Shown here: positions 48,776-59,389 of the stretch, piece by piece
Numbering within the stretch: the stretch's first letter is position 1
Layout: every line of letters begins with the position of its first letter
Origin: Dillenia suffruticosa
Taxonomy: Eukaryota > Streptophyta > Magnoliopsida > Dilleniales > Dilleniaceae
Direction of reading: 5' to 3'
NCBI GenBank assembly: GCA_033439265.1
Contig: JAVTVX010000031.1
Location: 2,465,501 to 2,529,500, forward strand
DNA length: 64,000 bases
The notes under the pieces: model-generated
Told to the model about the DNA's origin: nothing
Seen by the model: only the letters and a program-made list of their open reading frames with translations
The model's database searches: none
Program-made: the position numbers and the translations under genes

Positions 48776-51700
48776 ATGAGACAAAAGATTTGCCAAGTTA
48801 GGGCAACGCTTAACAGTGGCATACACGATGACTTAGTCTCGTTTTTCGAGTCATATTTTATTAACACGTCGGTTCGACTCGTCCCAAAAGAGTATAGTGT
48901 TGCTCTCTTCGGCTCCTATGTGAGGATGCAGAAGAAAAGGGTTAATCATACAATGAAACAAATGTCGAGTATGATCACCGAGTTAATATAAACGGACGAG
49001 TAAATTTCGGATGAAATTTAGGTTCTGGATGTGATCCAGTTTTTACCTAATTCATGGGAAACAGTGAAATCCTATCTCACATTTGACGAAAGTATTCGTA
49101 CTTTCGTTGACGTGAGTACATATTGTGAGCTCGATGAGGAGCACCTAGAGGCGAGTAGGCCACACTCGAGTCATGCTTATTCAGAGGAGTCAAGTAAGGA
49201 CTTCCCCGGCGCTAAGCCTAGCGAACAAGACTCGAGATCTAGGTAATAAAAATCATCCGACAAAACCGACAACGAGGTACAAGAACGCAAGAAGAAGGAA
49301 TTTGATTAGACCAAAGTAAATTGCTACGTTTGAGGTAGATTTGGTCATTTCGCTCGTGAGTGTAACGAGCATAAATTAATATTCTTTTTTCTTTACGTGG
49401 TTTGAGATTTGTCTCATTCACTATAATACTCGCTGATTTCTCTCCTTTGAAATCAGGAGCAACCGATCACGTAACTCGAGACAGGAGTGCGTAGATATAG
49501 TTCCGTCAGGTAAATCCTTAAGCTTAGAGGATTTACGTTAAGGACAGAGCATTTGTCGTTGTCAGAGGGAACGACACTTGCTATGACGTCCTCAATATTG
49601 TAGGTATTTGACGGATCTACAAATTTGTACCTTGTCTAAAATTGACTACGATATGCGTGAAATTATTCCATTGTTTTTAATACGATAATTTTCTGAATTA
49701 TTCTGGTTTTAATCCATGATGGAATGTATGCACTGGGTGCTACTCCTTCTAATGGTTTCTTGTCGTTAATAGACTTAGACACATGGGGTAAGAGATGATG
49801 AATCGGTTAGTAGCGAGAGGTTTGTTGGACCCGCTGACCAAATTCGAGTTACCCGTATGTGAGTTTTGCCTAGTCAGCAAAATGACGAGAAAACCATTTG
49901 GCGATGCAATGAGAGCTGGGACTCCATTGCGGTTAACTTTTGTGCCTTCCTTCTTTTTATTGTGGTTTTATGAGCATGAGAGCCGGAAATGGAGTTGTGT
50001 AGATTATTATAGATGTTTACGTGTGTTTCGGTTCATCTATCTGATCTCGCACAAGTCTGAGGCATTAGACTGCTTCAGGAGGTTCATAAGCGAGATTGAG
50101 AATCAGTTAGATTTGAGAGTACAGACTTTCAAGAACCGAGCGAGGACGCAAGTATTCGTCTAAACTACACATGGGACTCTGTTTCGATAAGAGTATTACG
50201 AGACTACTGACTAGTAGTCAGTTCCCCATTTGAGCTTTGGACAGGGAGGCAGCCTAACCTTAGCCACTTGATGTTATGGGGTTGTACCACGATTTCTCGC
50301 ATTCACACGATGAGTTAGACCCGCGAGAAAATACGTGTTTATAGGCGAATACGAACGGCACTATAATCGAGATTGAGTCTCGTAATACCATATTTCTTGA
50401 GAATGATTTCCCTAAGAGAGGAGAAATCAATTTGAACCCTACCCTTTATGCGATGGATGAGCCTAGTGGCTCGGGGAGCCCAGCGGCGGGATATAAGAAT
50501 ACACTACGGATCTTGATCTCAGTGGGAGCGATCCATCAAGAGGTAAAGATTTTTCTCTCCTCTTAAGAGTGTCGAGAATGCGTATTTAAACATTGTTTTC
50601 TCGATTGAGGGTGAGACCCTCGTTGCGACTCTAGAGGATGATGAGAAATCTAAAATGGTCTGAGAGGCTCTCGAGAGGATGCAAAATGCCGTTTAATGAA
50701 GAACATAAATGAAGAGAAGGAATTGATGAGAATCAACGGGGTCTGGGATCTAGTTGATTAGCCTAAGGGCGGAAGAACTATTGGGAACAAGTAGGTTCTC
50801 AAAGTCAAGATAAAGGTCAACGGATTGATGAAGAGATAAAGAACCCGTCTAGTAATCAATGGTTACACTTAGACTGAGGGGTGGACTATCGAGAAGTCAT
50901 AGTCCAATTTTATTTTAGAGCGATTGTCATTAACATAGATCAAGGAGTCACATCACAAGGACGTAAAGACTGCTTTCGTAGTGGAAGTCTAGATGAGGCG
51001 ATCTACATGGAGCATCCCTCTGGGTTCGTTCTAGTAGATCAGGTGGATAAGATCTATTGATTTTAGAAATCATAATACGACCTTAAGCTATCATCTAGAC
51101 AGCGGCGTTTGAGATTTCACGAGAAGGTGATATCTTATGGTTTTGTAATGATCGAGTAGGATCATTGTATCTATCAGATACGCCCCGATGACTCCTTTAT
51201 GAGCATGTTCTCATATGTAGGTGACATACTGTTGGCCGGGAACAACAGAGAGTATCCAATGACCATTGTAACATGGTTGCGAGGTTTTAGTTCATTCTCA
51301 GATTTTGGATCCATAGGGATCACTTAAGAATGGTGTTGACTCTTTAACAAGAGTTTTACATCAGGTAGATTCTTAAGCATTTCGAGAAGAGCGATGTCAA
51401 CCTAAAAGATACTCTAATCGCTAAAGATAAAAAGACTTGAATCTTGACACATGCCCTAGAATTTATAAAGAAATAAGGGAGATGAGTAGAATCCCTTACT
51501 CCAGTGCAAAATACATTTCTAGTGTATGCGATAAGGTATACACGTGTGATATACAATTTGATGTATGCGATGAGACATACATGACCAGACGTTTATTTAG
51601 CAGTCGATCTGATGAGTAGGTATTAATAGAATCCTGAAAGGGATCACTGTAGAGCAGTGAAAAAGGATTCCGAAATATCTCATTTGAACTGCAGAGCTCT

Positions 51701-52130
51701 CCATGTGTTACGGATGAGGTGATTTGCGTTTTGTGGTTGAGATTCAGATACTGACTGTGAGTAGTGATCTGAATAAACGCAAAAGGTTTTATCTTCTTAG
51801 AGTAGTAAGAAGAGAACCTGTATATCTCTATTTACGATAGAGATTGAGCTTGTAGTGTGCTCAATTGCAGTTTATGAGAATAGTTGGCTTCAGAAATTTT
51901 TTGGAAGACTTAGGGATTGTGACAGATAGTGGGAGGTCAGTGATAATTATTGTGATAATCAGACCGACACTGTCATCAAATGAGACCCTAAGTATAATAG
52001 TAAAGCCAAACACATTAATACCGAAAACCACTATGAGAGATATTACCGAGAAGGGTATTGTGACATCTAAGGACACCTCAGCATGAGAGCTGATCTCTTC
52101 AGAAAACCCGTTGTGAGAGATTCCTTTGTG
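48776..52130 (+). pseudogene. Copia gag-pol remnant
   Basis: Successive broken frames match copia blocks. A gag piece reads IQFLPNSWETVKSYL (49034 on). The zinc knuckle at about 49322 has its second Cys codon changed to a TGA stop (49331-49333) while GHFAREC remains. A pre-integrase piece reads PVCEFCLVSKMTRKPF (about 49850). A reverse-transcriptase piece matches 'WDLV..PKG....GNK' near 50745-50800 and 'KTAF' near 50970. An RNase H end reads FRNFLEDLGIV (about 51890) with an ending like 'ADLFRKPVVRDSFV' near 52090-52130. Many stops make it non-functional. Confidence 0.85.
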
Positions 52131-53301
52131 AGGTAAGGAATCATTGGGTTTAGTGTACTTTAACATTTCTCCTTATATACTGTTTTAGATGCTTATTTTA
52201 ATATATGACATGTATGCAGAATTGAGTCACATATTTATTTCATGCATCATTTGTTGTCATATATTGTGATCTTGTGATTAAAAGATGTGTCAGGCAGGCG
52301 TGGTCGACTCACTCACACGAGTGACCACCTCCGACTCTGAGTGAGCGGAGATGAGACGGATTCTAGTCGTAAGAGGCTTTGAGAGTAGCCCTACTAGAAC
52401 ATAAGTCGCCCTGATATGTGTTCAGGATGAGGTCATATGCGATATGACCGACATGGAAATACCCACATCCATGTTGCCTGTAAGAAGCCAGGTATGAGAT
52501 CTCAGATATCACCTGCGATTTGTGATATTGTCTCTGGGTTGCTCTCTCTGAGATCTCTGGATTAAGTCTTATGTGTAGACTGAGTCCTATACCTGTACAG
52601 TGTTAGAAAAATCTAACATATGCCCTTTGAGAGATGGGGGAATAACATTGTGGCACGTGTTTCATACCACATGTGATAAGACGACTATGGGACAGTGGGA
52701 GCTATTATTTGAGACGATAGTTTGATCTTGATCCCCGTTCCTACTGTGTGAGACCTGAGATCCATTGGGTGGGATCTCTTATGCCCTTATTACTTTCGGC
52801 TGTCTCTAGAAGTTTTGGTTCAGTGTTGCTACTTTAGTCTGTTTACCTATGGCCCGGAAGATAAATTGAGGTCTAAGGGGCAGGTCTAGGAAAGCAGCTG
52901 AATTGAGACCGATAGATTCGAGTTTGGGAAAAGGAAGGCCAATAGTCATTACATCATTGTCATGTATTCATAGGTCGACCTATTGTGTTAATCCATGTTG
53001 GGATTCAAACATAATAATGAATACATAGTCGAGCAAATTGATTGGGGATCACTTTCGATGAGGAAAGTGGCTCGATGGATGTAAATGCATTGAGTCTGGG
53101 GTATAGCGAGTTATTTTTATACTAACAGTGACTACTCGATCATCCTAACAGGTGTATCGAGAAGTCTTTGCTTGCAGGTGTACTCGCCGGTCGCACGACG
53201 CCCAATCAAGTATGAAAGTCCAGTAGGGTGATGTGATAGATCGCATGAGTTGCGATCTTGTGATTGACGGAAGTGAAATGCCCTCATGTGCAAGTGGGAG
53301 A

Positions 53302-53721
53302 TGTTGGTTATTTATGCCCATTATGGGCATTTGGGTAATTAAGGAATGGGGTAACTCCCATCCTTAATTACCATTAACCAATATTTTGGTAACCCCCCCA
53401 CCAATTAAGTGATTTGGTCTTACCTTCCTTCTGAGAGAGGGAACAATGGAGGAAACTCTCATTCTCCTACCTAGTGAGTGGACAGCAGCCATGGGAGGAG
53501 ATGGCTAGGGTTTCACATATTCTCTAGAGAGAGAATGAGGATTGCGGCGTTGTGATGCTGTGGTGGTGATTCGACTAACCTCATGATCACCATCCGACCG
53601 TGCGATTCGTTCGAGGGACATCGCGACACGGTGGATTTTGGAAACTGCCCTATCGAGGTATTTATCCCAAAAATTCCGATCTATTTAATTCACGCTTCCG
53701 CATGCGCGATTAAATCCAACA
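53302..53721 (+). repeat. 3' LTR of the copia element
   Basis: 420 bases, the partner of 46859-47340. It lacks one ~61 base block and otherwise differs by a handful of mostly C/T changes. Confidence 0.9.
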
Positions 53722-53921
53722 GAAGCCGACAATCTTCCTTCACAAAATCTCCAAAATCTCCCACGCTATTCTAAGAACAACTTTGAAAACTCTTCCCTTT
53801 TTATTTGAAAATTTTCTTATTTTAATTAAGATTTTTTGGGTAAAGAAATTGTATTTTTAGAGGTCAAGAAGAGGAAATACCCAAAAACACTTACCTCCCC
53901 ATCCATATCCTATAAAAGTAC

Positions 53922-55755
53922 TCATATTTAAAAAGACCAATGGAAAGGTCAATGATAAGGTCAATGATGGAAATCCAATTGTTTATATTTCTATTGGGTA
54001 GATTTTTTTTTTTGGTATCATATCTTAAACACCGTCCAATATTTAGAGTTTCGTCCCGACTAATCTGGACCAACAGATAGAGTGGCTCCTTTCGGAGGGC
54101 AGATCTTCCAACGGAAAACGATCCATACACATGAAGGCCGATACTCTCAGCGAGAGTTAAATTTCGATCATATTTAAGGATAGTCAACCCTATATCCAGT
54201 TAAACCAATCCACGTGATAGATCTTTTCTTTTTTAATTTTGAAAAATCAAGTGTCAAGAAAAAGCTAACATGGGGTAGGAAAGGATAATGTTTATTTGGA
54301 AAATTCAAATGATGACAAGTTGCAACATCATTGTTCTTATTGTTGACGATTAAATTCAGGATTTGATTCTTTATTCAAAGAAGTATTAATACTATAATGG
54401 GTACTAGTTTTTCGGATCTATCTACTCATTTTTAAACAAACCTATTAAACGAGTATTTAGGGTTTGGCTTACTTTAGAGTTTAGTTTACTTTGCCCATGT
54501 GATGCAACGAATGTATCTTCGCTACAAAATATAGAACTTTTCATCACGTATTTTTCTCAATATTTAACTTTGTCACCACTACTTTTCTTTTTCCTACATT
54601 TATTTGAAGAAATGTTGACAAAAACACTCTCTAACGACGTTTAGTTGTGAAAATGTCGAAAAAAAAATCATTGGCATACAAAATTAGACAATGGCGAGAA
54701 TTTTTATTAACATTTTGCTACTAAACATTAGCAAAAGTTTTGAATATGATAGCTTTGCTCATATTTAGCCATTGCTTATATTTAGCCAAAACACCAGGAA
54801 ATTGTAGAAATAGGAAGAGATGAAATAAATAGAGTTTGTTGACATTTTTACTTAGAAACGTCAGAAAATGGTAAAGAACGAGATGAAGTAGAGAGAGATA
54901 CGTTTGTGAGTGAGAAATAGAGAGGGGGGATATACCGATATTTTAACTTAAAAATATTGGCATTTTCACAAAACATAAGAAAATATTACTATCCCTACCC
55001 ACCTCTTCAATCCTAAAATCAAATAGAAAATAAGCACACAAAACATAAGAAAAATCAAATGCAAGAGATAAGAAAAAGATTTGTTCAAACTCCTAAATGT
55101 TGTTTAGAGATATCCCTAGATTAGTAATAGACTCAAGGTTCATAGCTTGATCCTTGATGCTTGGTCTTCTCAGTACAACTCCTTTCTTTCTCTCCCCTCT
55201 GTTCCTCTCCCTCCAAACCTTTGAATCCATTCTTGCTCTCACCCTTTCTGCACTCAAATTGGCGATCTCTCTTCCATGATATAAACTCTCCCTTTACTAA
55301 CATTGCTGTTTTTTGAAGCATATCTTATGTTTATTGTATCTGGTCTAGCGTATTTTGGGACATGGCAGTATGCTTATTGTAACTTCACCATAATTGGTCC
55401 CAAACCCAAGTAAAAAAGGAGAATTGTAATAAGTTGACGGTTAGTGTAAAACCCTAATCAAAATCAAAATGAGAGACAAATATAGCGAATTTGTTTAAGG
55501 TGTTCCCTTTCCAAAGACGCATTGCATGGAATCTCGGGCATAGTAACAAGTTAACAAAAGCATTTAGAGCGTTTGTCTATAAGTGACGTGTCACATCACC
55601 ACCCGGATATAGTGTCAAATATGTAACAATTCATTGATTTATATGGATAGGTGCAAGTAAAGAAATTAGTTCATGAAAATAAGATTTGACTAACCACTTG
55701 AAATATAGGATTCGAGAAATAATGACTAAATAAATAATTAATATTATGTGTTTTC
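53922..55755. other. Spacer, no gene recognised
   Basis: AT-rich. Only short frames are present. Parts around 54620-54960 (GACGTTTAGTTGTGAAAA and similar words) look like decayed transposon ends, but no paired ends could be matched. Confidence 0.5.
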
Positions 55756-55759
55756 AAGA

Positions 55760-58700
55760 AATTAAGTAAGTATGGGAGAAGGTTAGAGAAGTAAACTCTT
55801 ATGGACATAAACTTTGGTGCACGTAAAAATAATTGTCTATAAGAACAAGAGAGATAGAATTTTACTTATTAAGTTTATTAGTGGAAATAACGTAATTAAT
55901 ATAGTTAATATTTACACACCTCAAATAGATATAAATGTAACTAGTAAATAACAATTTTGGGAATATTTCGATAAATTTATGCAAATCATACCTGGTAGAA
56001 AGAAATTATTTATTAGAAAAGATTTAAATGAACATGTAACTAAGAATAATGAGGGAATTAGAACTGTACATGAAAATTTTGGTTTTGGTAGTAGGAATAA
56101 GATGAGGATATTATTTTAGAGTTTACCACAATATTCGATTTGATACTCATAAATATTTTTTCAAAAAAAGAGTGTCGTACATAATTATATACAAAAGTGG
56201 GTCAAATACAAACCAAATAAATTTTTTCCTCACTAGAAGAGGCGATAGAATGAACCATACGGATTGTAAAGTTATACTAGGAGAGAGTGTAATAACTCAG
56301 CATTAACTTTTAATTTGGGATATGCGTGTGCCTAAAAGTAAAAGAATACATATTTATAGAGTCAAAAATTAAGTGATAGAAACTAAAAAAATAAAATATT
56401 GTGATTTTTAGAGACAAATTAATTCAAATAACTAACTGATCTACCAATGACGATTCAGAAATCATGTGAATAGAAATGTCCAATAACATTAAGAACACAG
56501 GTAAGGACATTTTAGCCGTATTTAGAGGTCGGACACTAATAGGTAAAGAGTCATAGTAGTTGAACGAGAAAATCCAAACTTCTATCCCGACGAAACAATA
56601 GCATCATAAGAATCTTAAAAGCAATGGAGGTAATGATACATTTGACAAGTACAAAATTGTTAAAAAAGATGTGAAAAAATTTATTCGCAAATCAAAAAAT
56701 AAGGCTTATAATTAATTATATAAGAAACTATAAGTTAAGAATGGAGAAAAAGTTATTTATAAAATTGTCAAACTAAGTGATTGGAAGGAAAAAAAAAATC
56801 TAAATGGTGTTAGGTATATTAAAAATGAGATCATTAGTGATCTTGTAAGGAATAAGGACAAAGAAAGCGTTTAAAAATATTATTTTGATAATTTTTTTAA
56901 TATTGTAGATATAAAAAATATCGGCAATAATGTGATCATTGTAGATGAGATCAATAAAGATTTTAAACACAAAATTCGTTCTTATGAAGTAAGCGATGGC
57001 TTAAAGAAAATGAAAAATAATAAAAACTATAGAATTCGATAACATCTCGATTGAGGTGTGGAAGTGTTTCAATGAAATAGAGATAAAAATATTGATGAAT
57101 CTTTTAACAAATTCTGGCAAATCAAAAAAATACCCTAACCATGCAGAGAGAGCACAATTGTACTAGGAGTAGTAAACTTATTAGTTATACTATAAAATTG
57201 TGGGAAAGAGTGATAGAATATAGATTGAAATTTTAGGTAAATGTGTTTTAGAATCAATTTGAATTTATATTCGGATAATTCACTTTTGAATCTATTCACT
57301 TGCTCAGATATTTGATAGAAACATTTAGACTACAAAAGAGAAACTTATTTATGGTATTTATTGGTATAGAAATAACATATGATAGGGTTCCCAATGACAT
57401 ATTGTGATGGGTATTGATGAAAATTGTTATCAATGTAAAAAGTTGTAGGAGTTTAAATGATTATCTTTTAATTAACATTGAATTTCACGAAAATTCGATA
57501 TTAAGTTTCCTCCTTTTTACGATAGTGATTGATAAAATAATGAAAGATATTCAAATCGAAATACATATATACTTTTTGTAAATGATATAATATCGGTCGA
57601 TAAAACTAATGACGTTATAAGAATCGAGTAGTATCACGGGTACCCATAATACTACTCAGTCAAAACTCGACTCATATTCGGTTAAGCCGAGTTTGAGTCA
57701 AGCTCGATTTTGGGTAGTTCGGTATCGAGCTCAATCTCGAGCCTATACTGTGTTGAGTTCAAAAGATCGTCGAGTTATCCAACATAATTATATATATTTT
57801 TAAAATAATTTTTATATGTGAAATTATATTTATAACTATAATTTTTTGAATATATCGCAAATCTCAAAATCTAGTCTCACACGATTCAACACCGCTAACT
57901 CTAAAGACACTTGAGTTCGAACTAGTTGATGACACTTTGAGTCGAGTTCGAGCTTGAGAAATGCAAGCTCAATGAGCTCGAGCTCACCTAACCAATACTC
58001 GAGCCAAACTCGAGTATTGATACTACTTGACTTGACTTGAGTTTCAAAACACCCCTAGATAAAACTAAGAAAGGTATTAGTGTTAAGTTGTAATTATGAA
58101 TGGATACGCTAGAATTTATAAGATTTAGATTGAATCGATTTAAAACTGAATATATGAAATATATATTTGATGACAGTAAATATAAATAAACGATTGAGTT
58201 AAAAGGATAAATATATCAAAGAGTGAATATTTTAAATATTTTGAATCTATCATTTAAAACGATAGCAATATATATAGAGATGCGATCAAGGATTCAAACA
58301 AATTGGATGAAATAGAGATATGCATCTAGAATTCTTCACGATCGCATGATATCATTACAATTGTTTATAGAATCGCGATAAAATTTGTATTATTGTATTA
58401 CATCAAGTGTTAAGCCATTCAACAATAATAAGAGTATAAAATGACCGTAACTAAAATGAAAATGTTTAAATGGATATGTGATAAAACTAGAAAAGATAAG
58501 AATAGAAATAAAATATATGTATTAAGTTGGAAGTGAATTCAGTTATGAATAAAATGAGAAAATATCGTTTAAAATGATTTGAATATGTGTAACAAAGATC
58601 CAAAGATGCAACAAAGATCCAAAAATACAAGAAAGATACAAAAATCCAAAAATACAACACTTAAGAGGAACAAAATTTTAAATGTGGGAGATTTGAAAAA

Positions 58701-58810
58701 ATGTCGAAATAAACTATTGAAAATTTAAATATAATTTATCTGTAAAGATATAAATGTTAAAAATTTAGTTAAAAAAATAATTTTAGATAAGAAGAGTAGA
58801 GTAAAAGAAT
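55760..58810 (+). pseudogene. Decayed LINE open reading frame 2 (endonuclease, reverse transcriptase, tail)
   Basis: Broken frames follow the order of a plant LINE. The endonuclease part reads RDRILLIKFI, then NIVNIYTPQI (55845-55935), FGFGSRNKMRI (56085) and FFLTRRGDRMNHTDCKVI (56225-56275). A linker reads KLSDWKEKKNLNGVRYIKNE (about 56770). Reverse transcriptase reads EVSDGLKKMKNNKNY (56985), then ILFVNDIISVDKT near 57570-57605, the active-site box with Val-Asn-Asp. The tail reads VTKMKMFKWICDKTRKDKNRN (about 58450-58510). Frequent stops and frameshifts make it inactive. A 448 bp insertion splits it at 57610. Confidence 0.8.
57610..58057. mobile_element. 448 bp insertion in the LINE, MITE-like
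   Basis: The insertion is flanked by the 11-base direct repeat GATAAAACTAA (57599-57609 and 58058-58068). The LINE reading (SVDKT, then DKTKKG) resumes right after it. Inside, CTCGAG/GAGCTC words occur in both directions (TCGAGCTCAATCTCGAGC, GAGCTCGAGCTCACC), as in many plant MITEs. The end words (right end CACCCCTA) do not pair neatly with the left end, so the class is uncertain: Mutator-like by duplication length, or a hAT-type derivative. Confidence 0.6.
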
Positions 58811-59389
58811 TCAAATTAATTAAATTATTATTTTATTATTATTATAAGTTTTTATAAATAAGTTATTTTTAATTCTCTCTTTTCATTATTTTTATTTTCT
58901 TTATTTTTACTTTCAAATTTTAATTATATATATATTTTTTATTTTTTTCTCTCGATTCTAGTTCATCATTAATATTTGCCATATGCTTACAGTAAATGAG
59001 CCACAAAATTTTCCAGCAGCCACTGAGACACCAGACGGATCTTTGTATCTCCCCCGGTCAAGTCAGAATGATGTTTCACTTAAGACACTTTCACCCAAAA
59101 AAAAAATGATCAAACAAAATGCCACTAAGCCAATAGTCATTTTGTTTCATGTAATAAGAGGAATCAGACACCATGTATCCCACAGCTACAAATAAGTTTT
59201 AAATACCGAATGGTCATTTTGGCTCTCCCTAGCCAGTGATTGTTCAAAATTGGCATATTAACTACCAAAACAGTAGCACAAAGATCGATTTAGAACTGCC
59301 TAATAGATGCAAATAACATCTTACGAAAATTCATTTCACAGCCAATTAATACTCTAGCACATGGTACATTCATCAAAAGTTGACGGCAA
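58811..59389. other. Spacer downstream of the DUF2423-like gene
   Basis: AT-rich end of the LINE region, then about 400 bases that should contain the 3' untranslated region of the minus-strand gene ending at 59390. No coding sequence is recognised. Confidence 0.5.

Larger units (their letters stand above)
46859..53721 (+). mobile_element. Decayed Ty1/copia LTR retrotransposon
   Basis: Paired LTRs start TGTTGGTTATTTATGCCC and end CCAACA (left copy CCAAACA). The target duplication GAAGC is at 46854-46858 and 53722-53726, and unit A keeps the empty site TTTGAAGCCAACAATC near 32735. The primer site TTGGTATCAGAGCGG follows the left LTR at 47341. A purine run, AAGTGGGAGA, precedes the right LTR. 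The order gag, integrase, reverse transcriptase, RNase H marks it as copia. The coding part is full of stops. Confidence 0.93.
32947..53915. repeat. Tandem segmental duplication, unit B
   Basis: This is the second copy of the ~13 kb unit. It is enlarged by a 2617-base retroelement in VSR intron 7 and a 6863-base copia element upstream of the VSR. Sequence resumes its match with unit A right after each insertion. The right end is placed where similarity to unit A stops, near ATCCATATCCTATAAAAG at about 53900. Confidence 0.9.

Noticed and set aside
51865..52166. Open frames of 73 and 101 codons on both strands near the end of the copia element
   Set aside because: The plus frame is a remnant of copia RNase H (FRNFLEDLG), and the minus frame is its shadow. 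Neither is an independent gene.
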